Source of the DNA: Coriobacteriaceae bacterium
Lineage (GTDB): Bacteria; Actinomycetota; Coriobacteriia; Coriobacteriales; Coriobacteriaceae
NCBI GenBank assembly: GCA_025992855.1
Contig: DAJPGB010000001.1
Location: forward strand, 1,054,001-1,118,000
Direction of reading: 5' to 3'
Length of the DNA stretch: 64,000 nucleotides
Under the pieces are notes generated by a model. It saw nothing but the letters and a program-made list of their open reading frames with translations, made no database searches and was not told the DNA's origin. The position numbers and the translations under genes were made by a program. Of the stretch, positions 1 to 8,322 are shown piece by piece (position 1 is the first letter of the stretch; the number at the start of each line of letters is the position of its first letter).

Positions 1-2290
1 CAACGACCTCGTCGATGCCCTGCGGCGGCGCGGCGTCGAGGGCCGCCGGGTTGCCGGCGTTCTCCCACTCGTCCACCAGGCTCGAGTCGACCGAGCGCAC
101 CACAAAGCCGAGCCACGAAATGATGTCGCGCAAGCGCTCATCGCGCTTCTCAATGGGCACGGTGCGATCGAGGGAGCGGTAGGCCTCGGCTAGGTAGCGC
201 AGCAGAATGCCCTCGGAGCGGGCGATGCCGAGCTTTTGGATATAGCCCTTAAAGTCGCTCGCGCTCTCCAACATGTCGCGCAGGACGCTCTTGGGCGAGA
301 GCTGGTAGTCGTTGGCCCAGGGTACTTCCTGGCAGTACTTGTCGAAGGCGGCATCGAGCAAATCCTCGAGCGGCTTTTCGTAGGTGACATCCTGGATGCG
401 CTCCAAGCGTTCCTCATATTCGACGCCGTCGGCTTTCATCTCGGCCATAGCGCGGTCGCGCGCGGCGCGCTCCTGCGCGCGCAGCACCTGCTTGGGATCC
501 TCGAGCGTAGCCTCGACCATTGAGATCAGATCCATGGTATAGGTCTCACTCTCGGGGTCGAGCAGCTCCAGCGCGGCAAGCAAAAACGGCGAGAGCGGCT
601 GGTCGAGCGCAAAGTCCTCGGGCAGATCGACCGTCAGTGCATAGTCGATGTCTGGCGCGGCGTCAGTCGGGGCGTCGGGCGCGGGCGGCACCTCGGTGCG
701 AACGACGACGCCGGAATCGATGAGCGTGGCGAAGATTTCGTCGGCGCGAACCTCGAGCTTGGCCTTTTCCTCGGGGGTCTGCAAGCTCGTCTCGATGAGG
801 TCGTGTACGCGGACTCGGGCATCGCCGCCCTGCTCGACCACGCTAATCACCATGGAGTGCGTGATGCGAAGGCGCGGCTTGAGCGTCTCGGGCTGCGTCT
901 CGATCAGGCGCTCAAAGGTCTGCTTGTTCCAGGTGACAAAGCCCTCGGGGGCCTTCTTCTTTTTAATCTTGCGGAGCTTCTTGGGGTCGTCGCCCGCCTT
1001 GGCCATGAGTTTGGCGTTCTCGATCTCGTGCTCCGGGGCCTCGGCGATGACCACGCCCTCGGTATCGAAGCCCGAGCGGCCGGCGCGACCGGCAATCTGA
1101 TGGAACTCGCGGGCGCGCAGGCGACGCATCTTGTAGCCGTCGAACTTGGTGAGCGCGGTGAGTACCACGGTGTGGATGGGTACGTTGATGCCGACGCCGA
1201 GCGTATCGGTGCCGCAGATGACGGGCAGCAGGCCCTGCTGCGCCAGGCGCTCCACCAGCAGGCGATAGCGCGGCAACATGCCGGCATGGTGCACGCCGAC
1301 GCCGCATCCAAGCAGGCGTTTGAGAATCTTACCAAAGGCCGTGGAGAAGCTCGTCCCCTTTGCCGCTTCTTTGATGGCCTCGCGCTGCTCCTTGCTGGCG
1401 ATGCCAAAATTGGCGAGCGACTGTGCCGTTGCAAGGGCGGCATCCTGGCTAAAGTGCACGATATAGAGCGGGGCCTCGCCGCGGCGCATGGCGAGCTCGA
1501 CCGTGCCCTCGAGGGAGGTCGTCACGTAGTCGTAGCTCAGCGGCACGGGGCGCGGGGCATCGACGACCAAGTCGCAGGTAGCACCGGTGTGTTCCTCGAG
1601 TGAGGCGGCGATGGCAGTGACATCGCCGAGCGTGGCGCTCATGAGCATGAATTGCGTGTGGGGCAGGGTGAGCAGCGGCACCTGCCAAGCCCAACCGCGG
1701 TCGGGGTCGGCAAAGTAGTGGAACTCGTCCATGGCCACGCAGCCCACGTCGGCATCTTCGCTCTCGCGCAGTGCGTCGTTGGCAAGGATCTCTGCCGTGC
1801 AGCAGATGACGGGTGCCTTGGTGTTGATATGCGTGTCGCCGGTAATCATGCCTACGTTATCGCGGCCGAGCACCTGCACAAGGTCGAAAAACTTCTCGCT
1901 GACCAGAGCCTTGATGGGAGCCGTGTAGTAGCAGCGCTTGCCCTGCGCCATGCCCATAAAGAGCATGCCCAGCGCGACGAGCGATTTACCCGATCCGGTC
2001 GGTGTGCCTAAAATGACGTGATCGCCGGCAGCCAGGTCCATGAGGGCCTCTTCTTGGTGATCCCACAGTTCAATGCCGCGATCGCTCGTCCATTCAAAGA
2101 AGCGTTCGAAGGCTTGATCGGGCGTGAGCCACGGTTCGGGCTCGCTGCCGTCCTCGGGCTCCCACCAGGTGGGGGAGAGCGCGCCGAGCGAGCCAAACTC
2201 GGCTTCGGTTCCCGTGCCGCCCGAGAATGAGCTGGCGGCGCCGGCGCCGGAGACGGTGCTGGCGGCGGTATCTGTCGTGGTCTGTGCCAT
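1..2290 (-). CDS. SKI2-like DEAD/DEAH-box helicase, DUF3516 type (3' end outside window)
   Basis: This is an SF2 ATP-dependent helicase, probably acting on RNA. At least 763 codons are visible and the gene runs off the left edge without a stop. After a disordered Gly/Ala/Ser-rich N-terminus (residues 1-40) come Walker A GTPTGSGKS (about 93-101), motif II DEFH (about 186-189), the SAT motif LMSATLGD, and motif VI HQIAGRAGRSG. This order matches SKI2/MTR4-like helicases. The acidic and charged C-terminal half fits the DUF3516 extension that I recall from actinobacterial members. The start is the ATG at 2288-2290. Upstream lies only an intergenic inverted repeat, so it is probably the first gene of its transcript. 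The substrate is unknown. The helicase family is secure; the DUF3516 label is from memory. Confidence 0.85.
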   Translation of the reverse strand, partial: MAQTTTDTAASTVSGAGAASSFSGGTGTEAEFGSLGALSPTWWEPEDGSEPEPWLTPDQAFERFFEWTSDRGIELWDHQEEALMDLAAGDHVILGTPTGSGKSLVALGMLFMGMAQGKRCYYTAPIKALVSEKFFDLVQVLGRDNVGMITGDTHINTKAPVICCTAEILANDALRESEDADVGCVAMDEFHYFADPDRGWAWQVPLLTLPHTQFMLMSATLGDVTAIAASLEEHTGATCDLVVDAPRPVPLSYDYVTTSLEGTVELAMRRGEAPLYIVHFSQDAALATAQSLANFGIASKEQREAIKEAAKGTSFSTAFGKILKRLLGCGVGVHHAGMLPRYRLLVERLAQQGLLPVICGTDTLGVGINVPIHTVVLTALTKFDGYKMRRLRAREFHQIAGRAGRSGFDTEGVVIAEAPEHEIENAKLMAKAGDDPKKLRKIKKKKAPEGFVTWNKQTFERLIETQPETLKPRLRITHSMVISVVEQGGDARVRVHDLIETSLQTPEEKAKLEVRADEIFATLIDSGVVVRTEVPPAPDAPTDAAPDIDYALTVDLPEDFALDQPLSPFLLAALELLDPESETYTMDLISMVEATLEDPKQVLRAQERAARDRAMAEMKADGVEYEERLERIQDVTYEKPLEDLLDAAFDKYCQEVPWANDYQLSPKSVLRDMLESASDFKGYIQKLGIARSEGILLRYLAEAYRSLDRTVPIEKRDERLRDIISWLGFVVRSVDSSLVDEWENAGNPAALDAAPPQGIDEVV

Positions 2291-2411
2291 GTGGTTGCTT
2301 TCTCTCGCGATTGTCCGCCAACTATTATGGCGTAGCGGCGCATCGATGCGTTTGCAGGCAAGAAAATGCAGGAAATGGGCGTTCTGCCCGGCCGTTTGGT
2401 GCAGTTGCCAG

Positions 2412-2534
2412 CTAAGTGAGTAGACTTTTTGCGATGTCGCGAGCACATGGATTTTGCACAAGGGTTCTATCTGCGGTTTTAGTTTTCGTTATGCGGGTTG
2501 TGCTTGGCTATTGCAAAAAAGTCTACTCACTTAG
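2412..2534. repeat. Long-armed inverted repeat in the 2291-2599 intergenic gap
   Basis: The left arm at 2412-2432 (CTAAGTGAGTAGACTTTTTGC) and the right arm at 2513-2534 are reverse complements over about 21 bases, differing only by one T in the T-run. The 80-base loop holds a weaker inner pairing (GCACAA with TTGTGC). No convincing ORF or RNA family is visible inside. The element sits between the divergently read helicase start (2290) and the TrmB stop (2600). It could be a non-autonomous mobile repeat, a transcript-end structure, or a structured RNA. The remaining bases of 2291-2599 show nothing else I can name. Confidence 0.75.
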
Positions 2535-2599
2535 GTTTGAGGGTTGTTTGCTGGCGCCTATTCGCGCTTATTTGCTGACGCCGCGACCATCAGAAGCCC

Positions 2600-3439
2600 C
2601 TAGGACTCTTGCGGCAGGCGCTTCTTGCCCTTGCGGGCACGGTTTCTGAAGTTCTCGACGGCCTCTTCCATGCCGAGAGGCACGTAGGTGAGCTCATCGA
2701 GGTTTTCGGGCAGGTAGCAGGCAAGGCTTTGCTCCTGCGCGCGGCCCGCCGCGAGCTGCTCTTCGATGGGTTCCGCGCCGGGCGTAGCGCAAATGCCATA
2801 GACGGCGGCGCCCATCTCGCGCGTGCGGCATTCATATTCGGTCTCGGGATGCTCGGGATGGTCGCGGCGGACGTCGTCACTTACCCAAAGCGTATCGTAG
2901 CCGGCTGCGGCAAACTGTCCCAGGGCGTAATCGCGCAACGGTTTGCTGTCGGTTCGCAGCGTTACGGTGGCGCCGGCTGCAAAGAGCGGGCGATAGAGCA
3001 TCAGATGGTCGACATGGACGAGGCGCTTTTTGGCGTACTTGGCCTTGGGCTGCGGCGTGGGAAAGTTGATGGTGATGGCATCGAGCTCGCCTGTGGCAAA
3101 TAGCTGCGGCAGCGATGCGGCGCCTCGAGGCAGAACGAGTGCGTTGGTCAGTTCATGCTCGCAGATTTTCTGTGCGGCATAGGCGATGCAGATGGGCTCT
3201 TGGTCCATGCCGATAAAGAGCGTGTTTGGCTCGTGGGCCGCGCGCTCTACAAGGTACGTTCCCTTGCCGCAGCCAAGATCTAGGTGAAGGTGTTCGAATG
3301 GCTTGCTGCCAACTGGCGCACAGACTTCACGCCAATCTCCGGCATAGGCCTCGGGGTTCGTCTCAATCGCATCGGCGTAGCGCTCCAGGCGCTCCTCGAG
3401 CACAAAGTTCTTAGGCGTGCGAACGTGGACGGCTCCCAT
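2600..3439 (-). CDS. trmB: tRNA (guanine-N7-)-methyltransferase TrmB
   Basis: It methylates N7 of G46 in the tRNA variable loop using S-adenosylmethionine. The 279-residue protein has the SAM-binding glycine motif DLGCGKG (about 54-60). The family catalytic stretch appears as NFPTPQPK (about 125-132), which replaces the usual F-P-D-P-W-P-K. The C-terminal TEYE motif (about 200-203) is typical of TrmB. A tail of about 50 charged residues follows and is longer than in enterobacterial TrmB (about 240 residues in all). AAGGAG lies five bases before the ATG. The next gene upstream on the same strand, 117 bases away, is a Trm9-like methyltransferase, so both may be on one tRNA-modification transcript. 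Confidence 0.92.
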   Translation of the reverse strand: MGAVHVRTPKNFVLEERLERYADAIETNPEAYAGDWREVCAPVGSKPFEHLHLDLGCGKGTYLVERAAHEPNTLFIGMDQEPICIAYAAQKICEHELTNALVLPRGAASLPQLFATGELDAITINFPTPQPKAKYAKKRLVHVDHLMLYRPLFAAGATVTLRTDSKPLRDYALGQFAAAGYDTLWVSDDVRRDHPEHPETEYECRTREMGAAVYGICATPGAEPIEEQLAAGRAQEQSLACYLPENLDELTYVPLGMEEAVENFRNRARKGKKRLPQES

Positions 3440-3556
3440 GAGGCTCCTTGGTCATAAATATGGAACGCATAGCTGCGCGTTCCGTCAATGGGTTGAAAAG
3501 GGTGGGCATAGTTTGCCCGAAAGAAGCGGCACGGCTCGGCGGCGAGTCGTCGATGC

Positions 3557-4429
3557 CTACAGGCGCTTGAGGATCACATAACGGTTGAGCTCGCCGCTGC
3601 GACCGTCGGCATGGAAACGCTCAAGCTCGCGCACGGGGACCTCGCCGCTTTTGTAGAACGTACGGACGCCGCGCACCAGGTCGGTGATCTGCTGATCGTC
3701 AAAGTGATGGCAATAGCGGTAGGCGTGGCGGTCGTTTTGCCAGCCAATGAGGTGGTCGCCGGCTTCAAACTGCGCGGAATCGTAACCCTCAAACGGCGGG
3801 GTGAGCTCGGCGCGGGCTTCGGCTCGAACGGCCTTGCGCGCCATGCGCTCGTCGTTCATAAACTCCCAAAAGCTGATGGCGATGATGCCGCCCGGGCGCG
3901 TTTGCCGCACCAGGGCGTCGAGCACGCGTACGCGGTACTCGCACGACGGCACGTGGTGCATAAAGCCAAAGCAGACCGAGATATCGGCGAGCGGGGCGTC
4001 GAAAAGCACGTCGGGTGTTTCGGCGGGGTTGAGCTTCATGAGGGCGTCGAGCACGTCGAGTTCCTGGAAGTGCAGGTTGGGAATGCGCAGCGCGTGGCCA
4101 TGTGCATCGATGGCCAGGTCTTGACACGAGTCGACGCCATAGAACTCAAACGGGCAGCTGGCATCTGCCGAGGGGTTTGCGCCGTCGACGCCCTTGGCGG
4201 CAAGTGCGCCGCCGGCGGCAAAGTTTTCGAATCGCATATTGCCGCAGGCGAGATCGAAGACGCGGACGGGATGCTCGATCGTGGCGACGTCGAGCTGTTC
4301 GAGCGCTATGTCCATGGTGCGCACCCAGCCGGGCCAAGGAGCCTGGCGCGTATCGGAAAAGGAGGCGGAGTGCTCGCGATAGAACGTATTGTTGAGCTGG
4401 ATGAGCGATGAGGCGAAATCGCGGTTCAC
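3557..4429 (-). CDS. Trm9/ALKBH8-like SAM methyltransferase, candidate tRNA wobble-uridine methylase
   Basis: This is a class I SAM methyltransferase of 290 residues from a GTG start. The GTG at 4427-4429 is chosen because GGAGGGAG lies just upstream. In-frame ATGs at 4477 and 4564 have no ribosome site and add an unlikely N-terminus. Numbered from the GTG, the protein shows FSDTRQAPWP (24-33), the SAM motif DLACGN (59-64), MHHV (157-160), TRPGG (177-181), GDHLIGW (224-230), YRYCHHF (237-243) and a terminal NRYVILK. From memory, yeast Trm9 and human ALKBH8 share the F-S-x-T-R-x-x-P-W-P block, the HH block, the R-x-G-G block and the R-Y-x-H block. Those enzymes methylate cm5U34 to mcm5U34. Elp3, which makes cm5U34, is encoded 2 kb away. 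Methyltransferase status is secure; the Trm9 assignment is inference. Confidence 0.75.
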   Translation of the reverse strand: MNRDFASSLIQLNNTFYREHSASFSDTRQAPWPGWVRTMDIALEQLDVATIEHPVRVFDLACGNMRFENFAAGGALAAKGVDGANPSADASCPFEFYGVDSCQDLAIDAHGHALRIPNLHFQELDVLDALMKLNPAETPDVLFDAPLADISVCFGFMHHVPSCEYRVRVLDALVRQTRPGGIIAISFWEFMNDERMARKAVRAEARAELTPPFEGYDSAQFEAGDHLIGWQNDRHAYRYCHHFDDQQITDLVRGVRTFYKSGEVPVRELERFHADGRSGELNRYVILKRL

Positions 4430-4696
4430 GGCGCGGAACTCCCTCCGTTGGCGGTGCGGAATAAACAGTACGACCATACTACCGTTAACGCCGCGACGGG
4501 GACAACCGAGCTGCGGGTCATTGCTTTGTTTGGACACATTTCCGCAGCTCATATATGCCCGCAACCGCCGGTTGTCAAAAATCTCACTAGAATAGGTGGC
4601 ATGCTTTTGGCGGTGGCGGATAGATTTTTAACTGTGCAAGGCGCCTTAAGAACAAAAACGGTCCGGCGGCACGGCTGGCATCACATAGGAGGAACC

Positions 4697-5419
4697 ATGA
4701 ATGTAGAAACTGCGCAGCGGCTCGCCGACCTTCGTCGCAGCAAGGGTTTTAGCCAAGAAGGGCTGGCGCGAAAGCTGGGGCTGTCGCGCCAGGCGGTCAG
4801 TAAATGGGAGCGTGCGGAGAGCTCGCCCGATACCGAGAACCTGATCTCGCTCGCAAAACTCTATGGCGTGAGTTTGGACGAGCTCCTCAATCCGAGCGAT
4901 GAGATCGAGGACGATATCGAGTTTGAGAACGAGGACCGCGCCCGTCAGCGCGAGGCCGAGGCGGCGGAGCGTGCCCGCACTCATGAGGCGGCGGCACGAG
5001 CTACCGAGGCGGCAACGCAGGCGAGTGATGCGGCTGCCAAGGCGGCGCAAGCGGCAAGTTGGAGCGCGCAGGCAGCTAATGCGGCGACGGCTCAGGTGAC
5101 GGGTGCCGGTGCGACCAGCGTGACTCCGGTGAAGGGTCCGTTTCAGTCGTTCCCGTATTGGGCTGTGTGCTGGCTGCTGTTCTTTTTGCTGATGTTCCTG
5201 TTTGGTGCCGGCCCCTTTGCCGCGCTGATCTTCTTTACGATCCCCATCTATCACTGGGTGGCGCGTGCGCTCGATGGCGATTGGGCGCGCGGGGATATCC
5301 AGGTTGGTCCGGCGCCGGCGGTCGCTAGGACTAAGGGGGAGGACGTTTCCACTGCGGTTGACGCTGACATGGCTGCCGGGGCCACCGCTGAGCCGAGTGC
5401 CAAAGAAGGTGGTGAATGA
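4697..5419 (+). CDS. XRE-family regulator with C-terminal membrane anchor
   Basis: This 240-residue protein begins with a helix-turn-helix of the Cro/CI (XRE) type. Residues 1-64 include the recognition segment LSRQAVSKWERAESSPD. An acidic and then alanine-rich, probably coiled-coil linker follows (about 70-135). A hydrophobic block of about 40 residues (about 148-190) could form two membrane passes, and the tail is acidic. The start is the ATG after AGGAGGA (4687-4693); the open frame extends further upstream without a better site. It overlaps the following DUF4097 gene by four bases (ATGA), so the two are translationally coupled. The design suggests a DNA-binding protein tethered to the membrane that reads envelope state together with its partner. 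The target promoter is unknown; its own is the natural guess. Confidence 0.85.
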   Translation: MNVETAQRLADLRRSKGFSQEGLARKLGLSRQAVSKWERAESSPDTENLISLAKLYGVSLDELLNPSDEIEDDIEFENEDRARQREAEAAERARTHEAAARATEAATQASDAAAKAAQAASWSAQAANAATAQVTGAGATSVTPVKGPFQSFPYWAVCWLLFFLLMFLFGAGPFAALIFFTIPIYHWVARALDGDWARGDIQVGPAPAVARTKGEDVSTAVDADMAAGATAEPSAKEGGE

Positions 5420-6318
5420 TGAAGCTCTCGCATGAGTCTAAGAGGCGCTTGGGTGTCGGCATCGGAGCGTTTGTGCTTATCATCGGACTTGTCTTCGGCA
5501 CTTCGTGGACTTTGATTCATTTTGATGGACCGTGGGATTTCGACGATGTTGTATCCGGCTTGTCTGGTATGGGCGATGCGTTTGACGAGGACGATTCCTT
5601 GAATAGCGGTAACTATTCCGCTCGGCCTCAACAGCTTTCGAAGGAAACGTTTGATGCCGACGCGTTCACATCCCTTGACTTGGATGTGACGTCGGGTACG
5701 GTTGAGATCAAATGCGTTTCCGACGGGCCGGTACGTGTCATCGAGAGTGGCCGCGTCGCAAAAGGAGTAGCTGCTTACGATGCGGCAACCCAGAATCTGG
5801 CCGAGGTTAAGGGTTCTACGCTCAAGCTTCGCCAGTTCGATTGCGATGACGAGCGCGCCATTGACCGCACGGTTACCGTCGAACTGCCGCGCAAAGTTGC
5901 CGATAACATGGTGGGCATTACAGCGAATGTAGGATCGGGTGATCTGACGGTCGCGGGCATTGCGTGTCATGACCTCAACCTGACTCTGGACTCGGGAGAC
6001 GTTGAGTTTACGGGCACCGTGACCGATACCCTGAATGCCGAGGTCGGTTCGGGCGATGTGACGTTCGAGCTTTACCCGGCCCCCACGAAGTCGATGGACG
6101 TGAGTGTGGGCTCGGGCGATGTGGAGATGACGGTTCCGAACTCGACGGGCTTTAAGGCGAGCCTCACCTTGGGCAGCGGCGACTTCGAGAGCGATTTCCT
6201 TCCGCTTGGCTACGACGGCGAGACCATTTTGAATCTTGAATTCGATAACGGTGACAAGTCTGCCACGTATCGTTTTGAGGTCGGTTCGGGCGACATGTCG
6301 TTTGATTCGGAGTATTGA
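5416..6318 (+). CDS. DUF4097-type beta-repeat protein with N-terminal membrane segment
   Basis: The 300-residue protein has a short basic N-terminus and one transmembrane helix (about 10-32), then a long acidic domain predicted to lie outside the cell. The second half carries repeated short turns of the type x-V-G-S-G-D-V, at least six times (for example NVGSGDLTV, EVGSGDVTF, SVGSGDVEM, EVGSGDMSF). This fits the parallel beta-solenoid proteins grouped as DUF4097 (putative adhesin). Two adjacent ATG codons (5416 and 5419) are possible starts, and the first overlaps the regulator stop. Genes of this family are often paired with membrane-bound regulators, as here. The biochemical role is unknown; envelope-stress sensing is an inference from the pairing. 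Confidence 0.8.
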   Translation: MMKLSHESKRRLGVGIGAFVLIIGLVFGTSWTLIHFDGPWDFDDVVSGLSGMGDAFDEDDSLNSGNYSARPQQLSKETFDADAFTSLDLDVTSGTVEIKCVSDGPVRVIESGRVAKGVAAYDAATQNLAEVKGSTLKLRQFDCDDERAIDRTVTVELPRKVADNMVGITANVGSGDLTVAGIACHDLNLTLDSGDVEFTGTVTDTLNAEVGSGDVTFELYPAPTKSMDVSVGSGDVEMTVPNSTGFKASLTLGSGDFESDFLPLGYDGETILNLEFDNGDKSATYRFEVGSGDMSFDSEY

Positions 6319-6414
6319 GGCAGACGAAAGCCTAGGCGAAGATATAGACGCGCTGTTTGATGAAGGCGCCGAAGCCGAGATCGGCTCCGGTGCCTTTGCC
6401 TTTACAATGGGGGC

Positions 6415-8322
6415 ATGGAACAGATTATCTTGAACATACTCGAGGCTCTGCGTCGCGGCGAGACCGTGGACGACAAGGTGCTCGTCAAACTGATACATGC
6501 CGAGGCGCGCCGTGAGGGTGCCGACAAACGCGATTTGGCCAAGCGCCGTCTGCTGCCGTTCTACCAGCGGGTTAAACGTGAGGAGCCGGCTCGTTGGGCT
6601 GGGTGGAATGTCGATGCCGAGCTGGAACGTCAACTGCTGCAGGTGCTGCGTATGAAGCCTCGTCGCACGGCTTCGGGCGTGGCAACCATTACCGTCATCA
6701 CCAAGCCGTGGCCCTGTTCGGGCGATTGCCTGTTTTGTCCTAACGACCTGCGCATGCCCAAAAGCTATTTACATGCCGAGCCGGCGTGTGCCCGTGCAGA
6801 GCAAAACTGCTTTGACCCGTATCTGCAGGTGAGTGCTCGTTTGACCGCGCTTTCGCAGATGGGGCATGCGACCGACAAAATTGAGCTCATCGTGCTCGGC
6901 GGTACCTGGAGCGACTATCCGCAAGGGTATCAGGCATGGTTTATGTCGGAGCTCTTCCGTGCGCTCAATGATGATGCGGTGGCGGGCGTGGCGGCTAATC
7001 CCATGCTGGCGCGCCCGGGTATCAGTCGTGCTGAGGCCGGGCGCCTGCTCGATGACGCTCCCGCCGATGCCCTGCCGCCGGTGGTAGCAGAGCGTCGCGA
7101 GCGCTATCGGGCCGCCGGCATTGCGACAGACGAGGTCGAGCTTGCTGCCGGCGTTGCCGACGAGCAGGGGCGTGTGGATGCTGCCGTGGGCGGCTATAAC
7201 CGTGCGGTGCGTCGTCTGTACGGCCCCGGTACGCCGTGGGGCGAGGTCACCGAGTGGCAGACGGCAACGATGGAGGAGCTCGAGCGTCAGCAGCGCATCA
7301 ACGAGACGGCGAAGCATCGCGTGGTGGGGCTCGTTATCGAGACGCGCCCCGATGCTGTAACGCCGCAGGCCCTCACGCTCATCCGCCGCCTGGGCTGCAC
7401 CAAGATACAGATGGGCATCCAAAGCCTTGACCAGCACCTGCTCGATATCAACGAGCGCCGCATTTCGGTGGCTCAGATCGAGCGGGCGTTTTCGCTCGCG
7501 CGCCTGTTTGGCTTTAAGATCCACGCGCACTTTATGCTCAACTTGTTGGGTGCTACGCCTGAGGGGGACAAGCGTGACTACGAGCGCTTTATGACCGAGG
7601 GCGCCTTTATGCCCGACGAGGTCAAGGTCTACCCGTGCGCGCTCATCGAGGGTTCACGTCTGGTGGGCTGCTATGAGCGCGGCGAGTGGCGTCCCTATAC
7701 CGAGGAAGAGCTGCTCGATGTATTGGCCGACGACATCGTGGTGACGCCGGCGTTCTGCCGCATTAGTCGCATGATCCGCGACTTTAGTTCCGATGACATC
7801 ATGGTGGGCAACAAGAAGCCCAACCTGCGCCAGCTCGTTGAGAACCGCCTGGCTGCTCGGGGTGACGGTGCGACAGTGCGTGAGATTCGCTATCGCGAGA
7901 TCAGCACGGCGGGCGCCGACTTGGATGAGCTATCTCTTGATGAGGAAGTGGCGTACGAGACGCCGGTGACTTACGAGCGCTTTTTGCAGTGGGTGACGCC
8001 GCAGGGCAAGATTGCGGGCTTTTTGCGGTTGTCGCTGCCCGACCATTCGTTTGTTGCCGCGCATGCGGACGAGTTGCCGACGACGCCGGACGAGGCGATG
8101 ATTCGCGAGGTACACGTGTATGGCATGGCGGCACGCGTGGGGGATCAAGGCCAGGCGGCGCAGCATCACGGGTTGGGGCGTTTGCTCGTAGAGCGTGCGT
8201 GCGAGATTGCCCGGGATGCGGGTTATGCGCGCATCAACGTGATCAGCGCGATTGGCACACGCGAGTACTATCGCCATCTTGGATTTTATGACCATGACCT
8301 TTATCTGCAAAAGGAGCTCTAG
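6415..8322 (+). CDS. elp3: Elp3: radical SAM/GNAT tRNA uridine-34 carboxymethylation enzyme
   Basis: Elp3 uses S-adenosylmethionine radical chemistry and acetyl-CoA to place a carboxymethyl group on C5 of U34 in tRNA. The 635-residue protein has an N-terminal helical tRNA-binding part and the iron-sulfur cysteine triad CSGDCLFCP (C101, C105, C108). The elongator-type KSYLHAEPA and FDPYLQVSARL blocks and the strand KIELIVLGGTW follow. The C-terminal GNAT domain (about 520-635) contains GLGRLLVERA and the family signature VISAIGTREYYRHLGF. The first two cysteines are closer together than in yeast Elp3. No Elp1, 2, 4, 5 or 6 is present in the window, as expected for prokaryotes where Elp3 works alone. 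The next gene starts right after its stop. Confidence 0.93.
   Translation: MEQIILNILEALRRGETVDDKVLVKLIHAEARREGADKRDLAKRRLLPFYQRVKREEPARWAGWNVDAELERQLLQVLRMKPRRTASGVATITVITKPWPCSGDCLFCPNDLRMPKSYLHAEPACARAEQNCFDPYLQVSARLTALSQMGHATDKIELIVLGGTWSDYPQGYQAWFMSELFRALNDDAVAGVAANPMLARPGISRAEAGRLLDDAPADALPPVVAERRERYRAAGIATDEVELAAGVADEQGRVDAAVGGYNRAVRRLYGPGTPWGEVTEWQTATMEELERQQRINETAKHRVVGLVIETRPDAVTPQALTLIRRLGCTKIQMGIQSLDQHLLDINERRISVAQIERAFSLARLFGFKIHAHFMLNLLGATPEGDKRDYERFMTEGAFMPDEVKVYPCALIEGSRLVGCYERGEWRPYTEEELLDVLADDIVVTPAFCRISRMIRDFSSDDIMVGNKKPNLRQLVENRLAARGDGATVREIRYREISTAGADLDELSLDEEVAYETPVTYERFLQWVTPQGKIAGFLRLSLPDHSFVAAHADELPTTPDEAMIREVHVYGMAARVGDQGQAAQHHGLGRLLVERACEIARDAGYARINVISAIGTREYYRHLGFYDHDLYLQKEL

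Noticed and set aside
4430..4564. Upstream ATG starts (4477, 4564) for the Trm9-like gene
   Set aside because: No ribosome site; the extra residues look non-coding, and GGAGGGAG points to the GTG at 4427-4429.
5251..6633. A 460-codon minus-strand open frame over the DUF4097 gene and elp3 start
   Set aside because: Antisense to two real coding regions; no family features.
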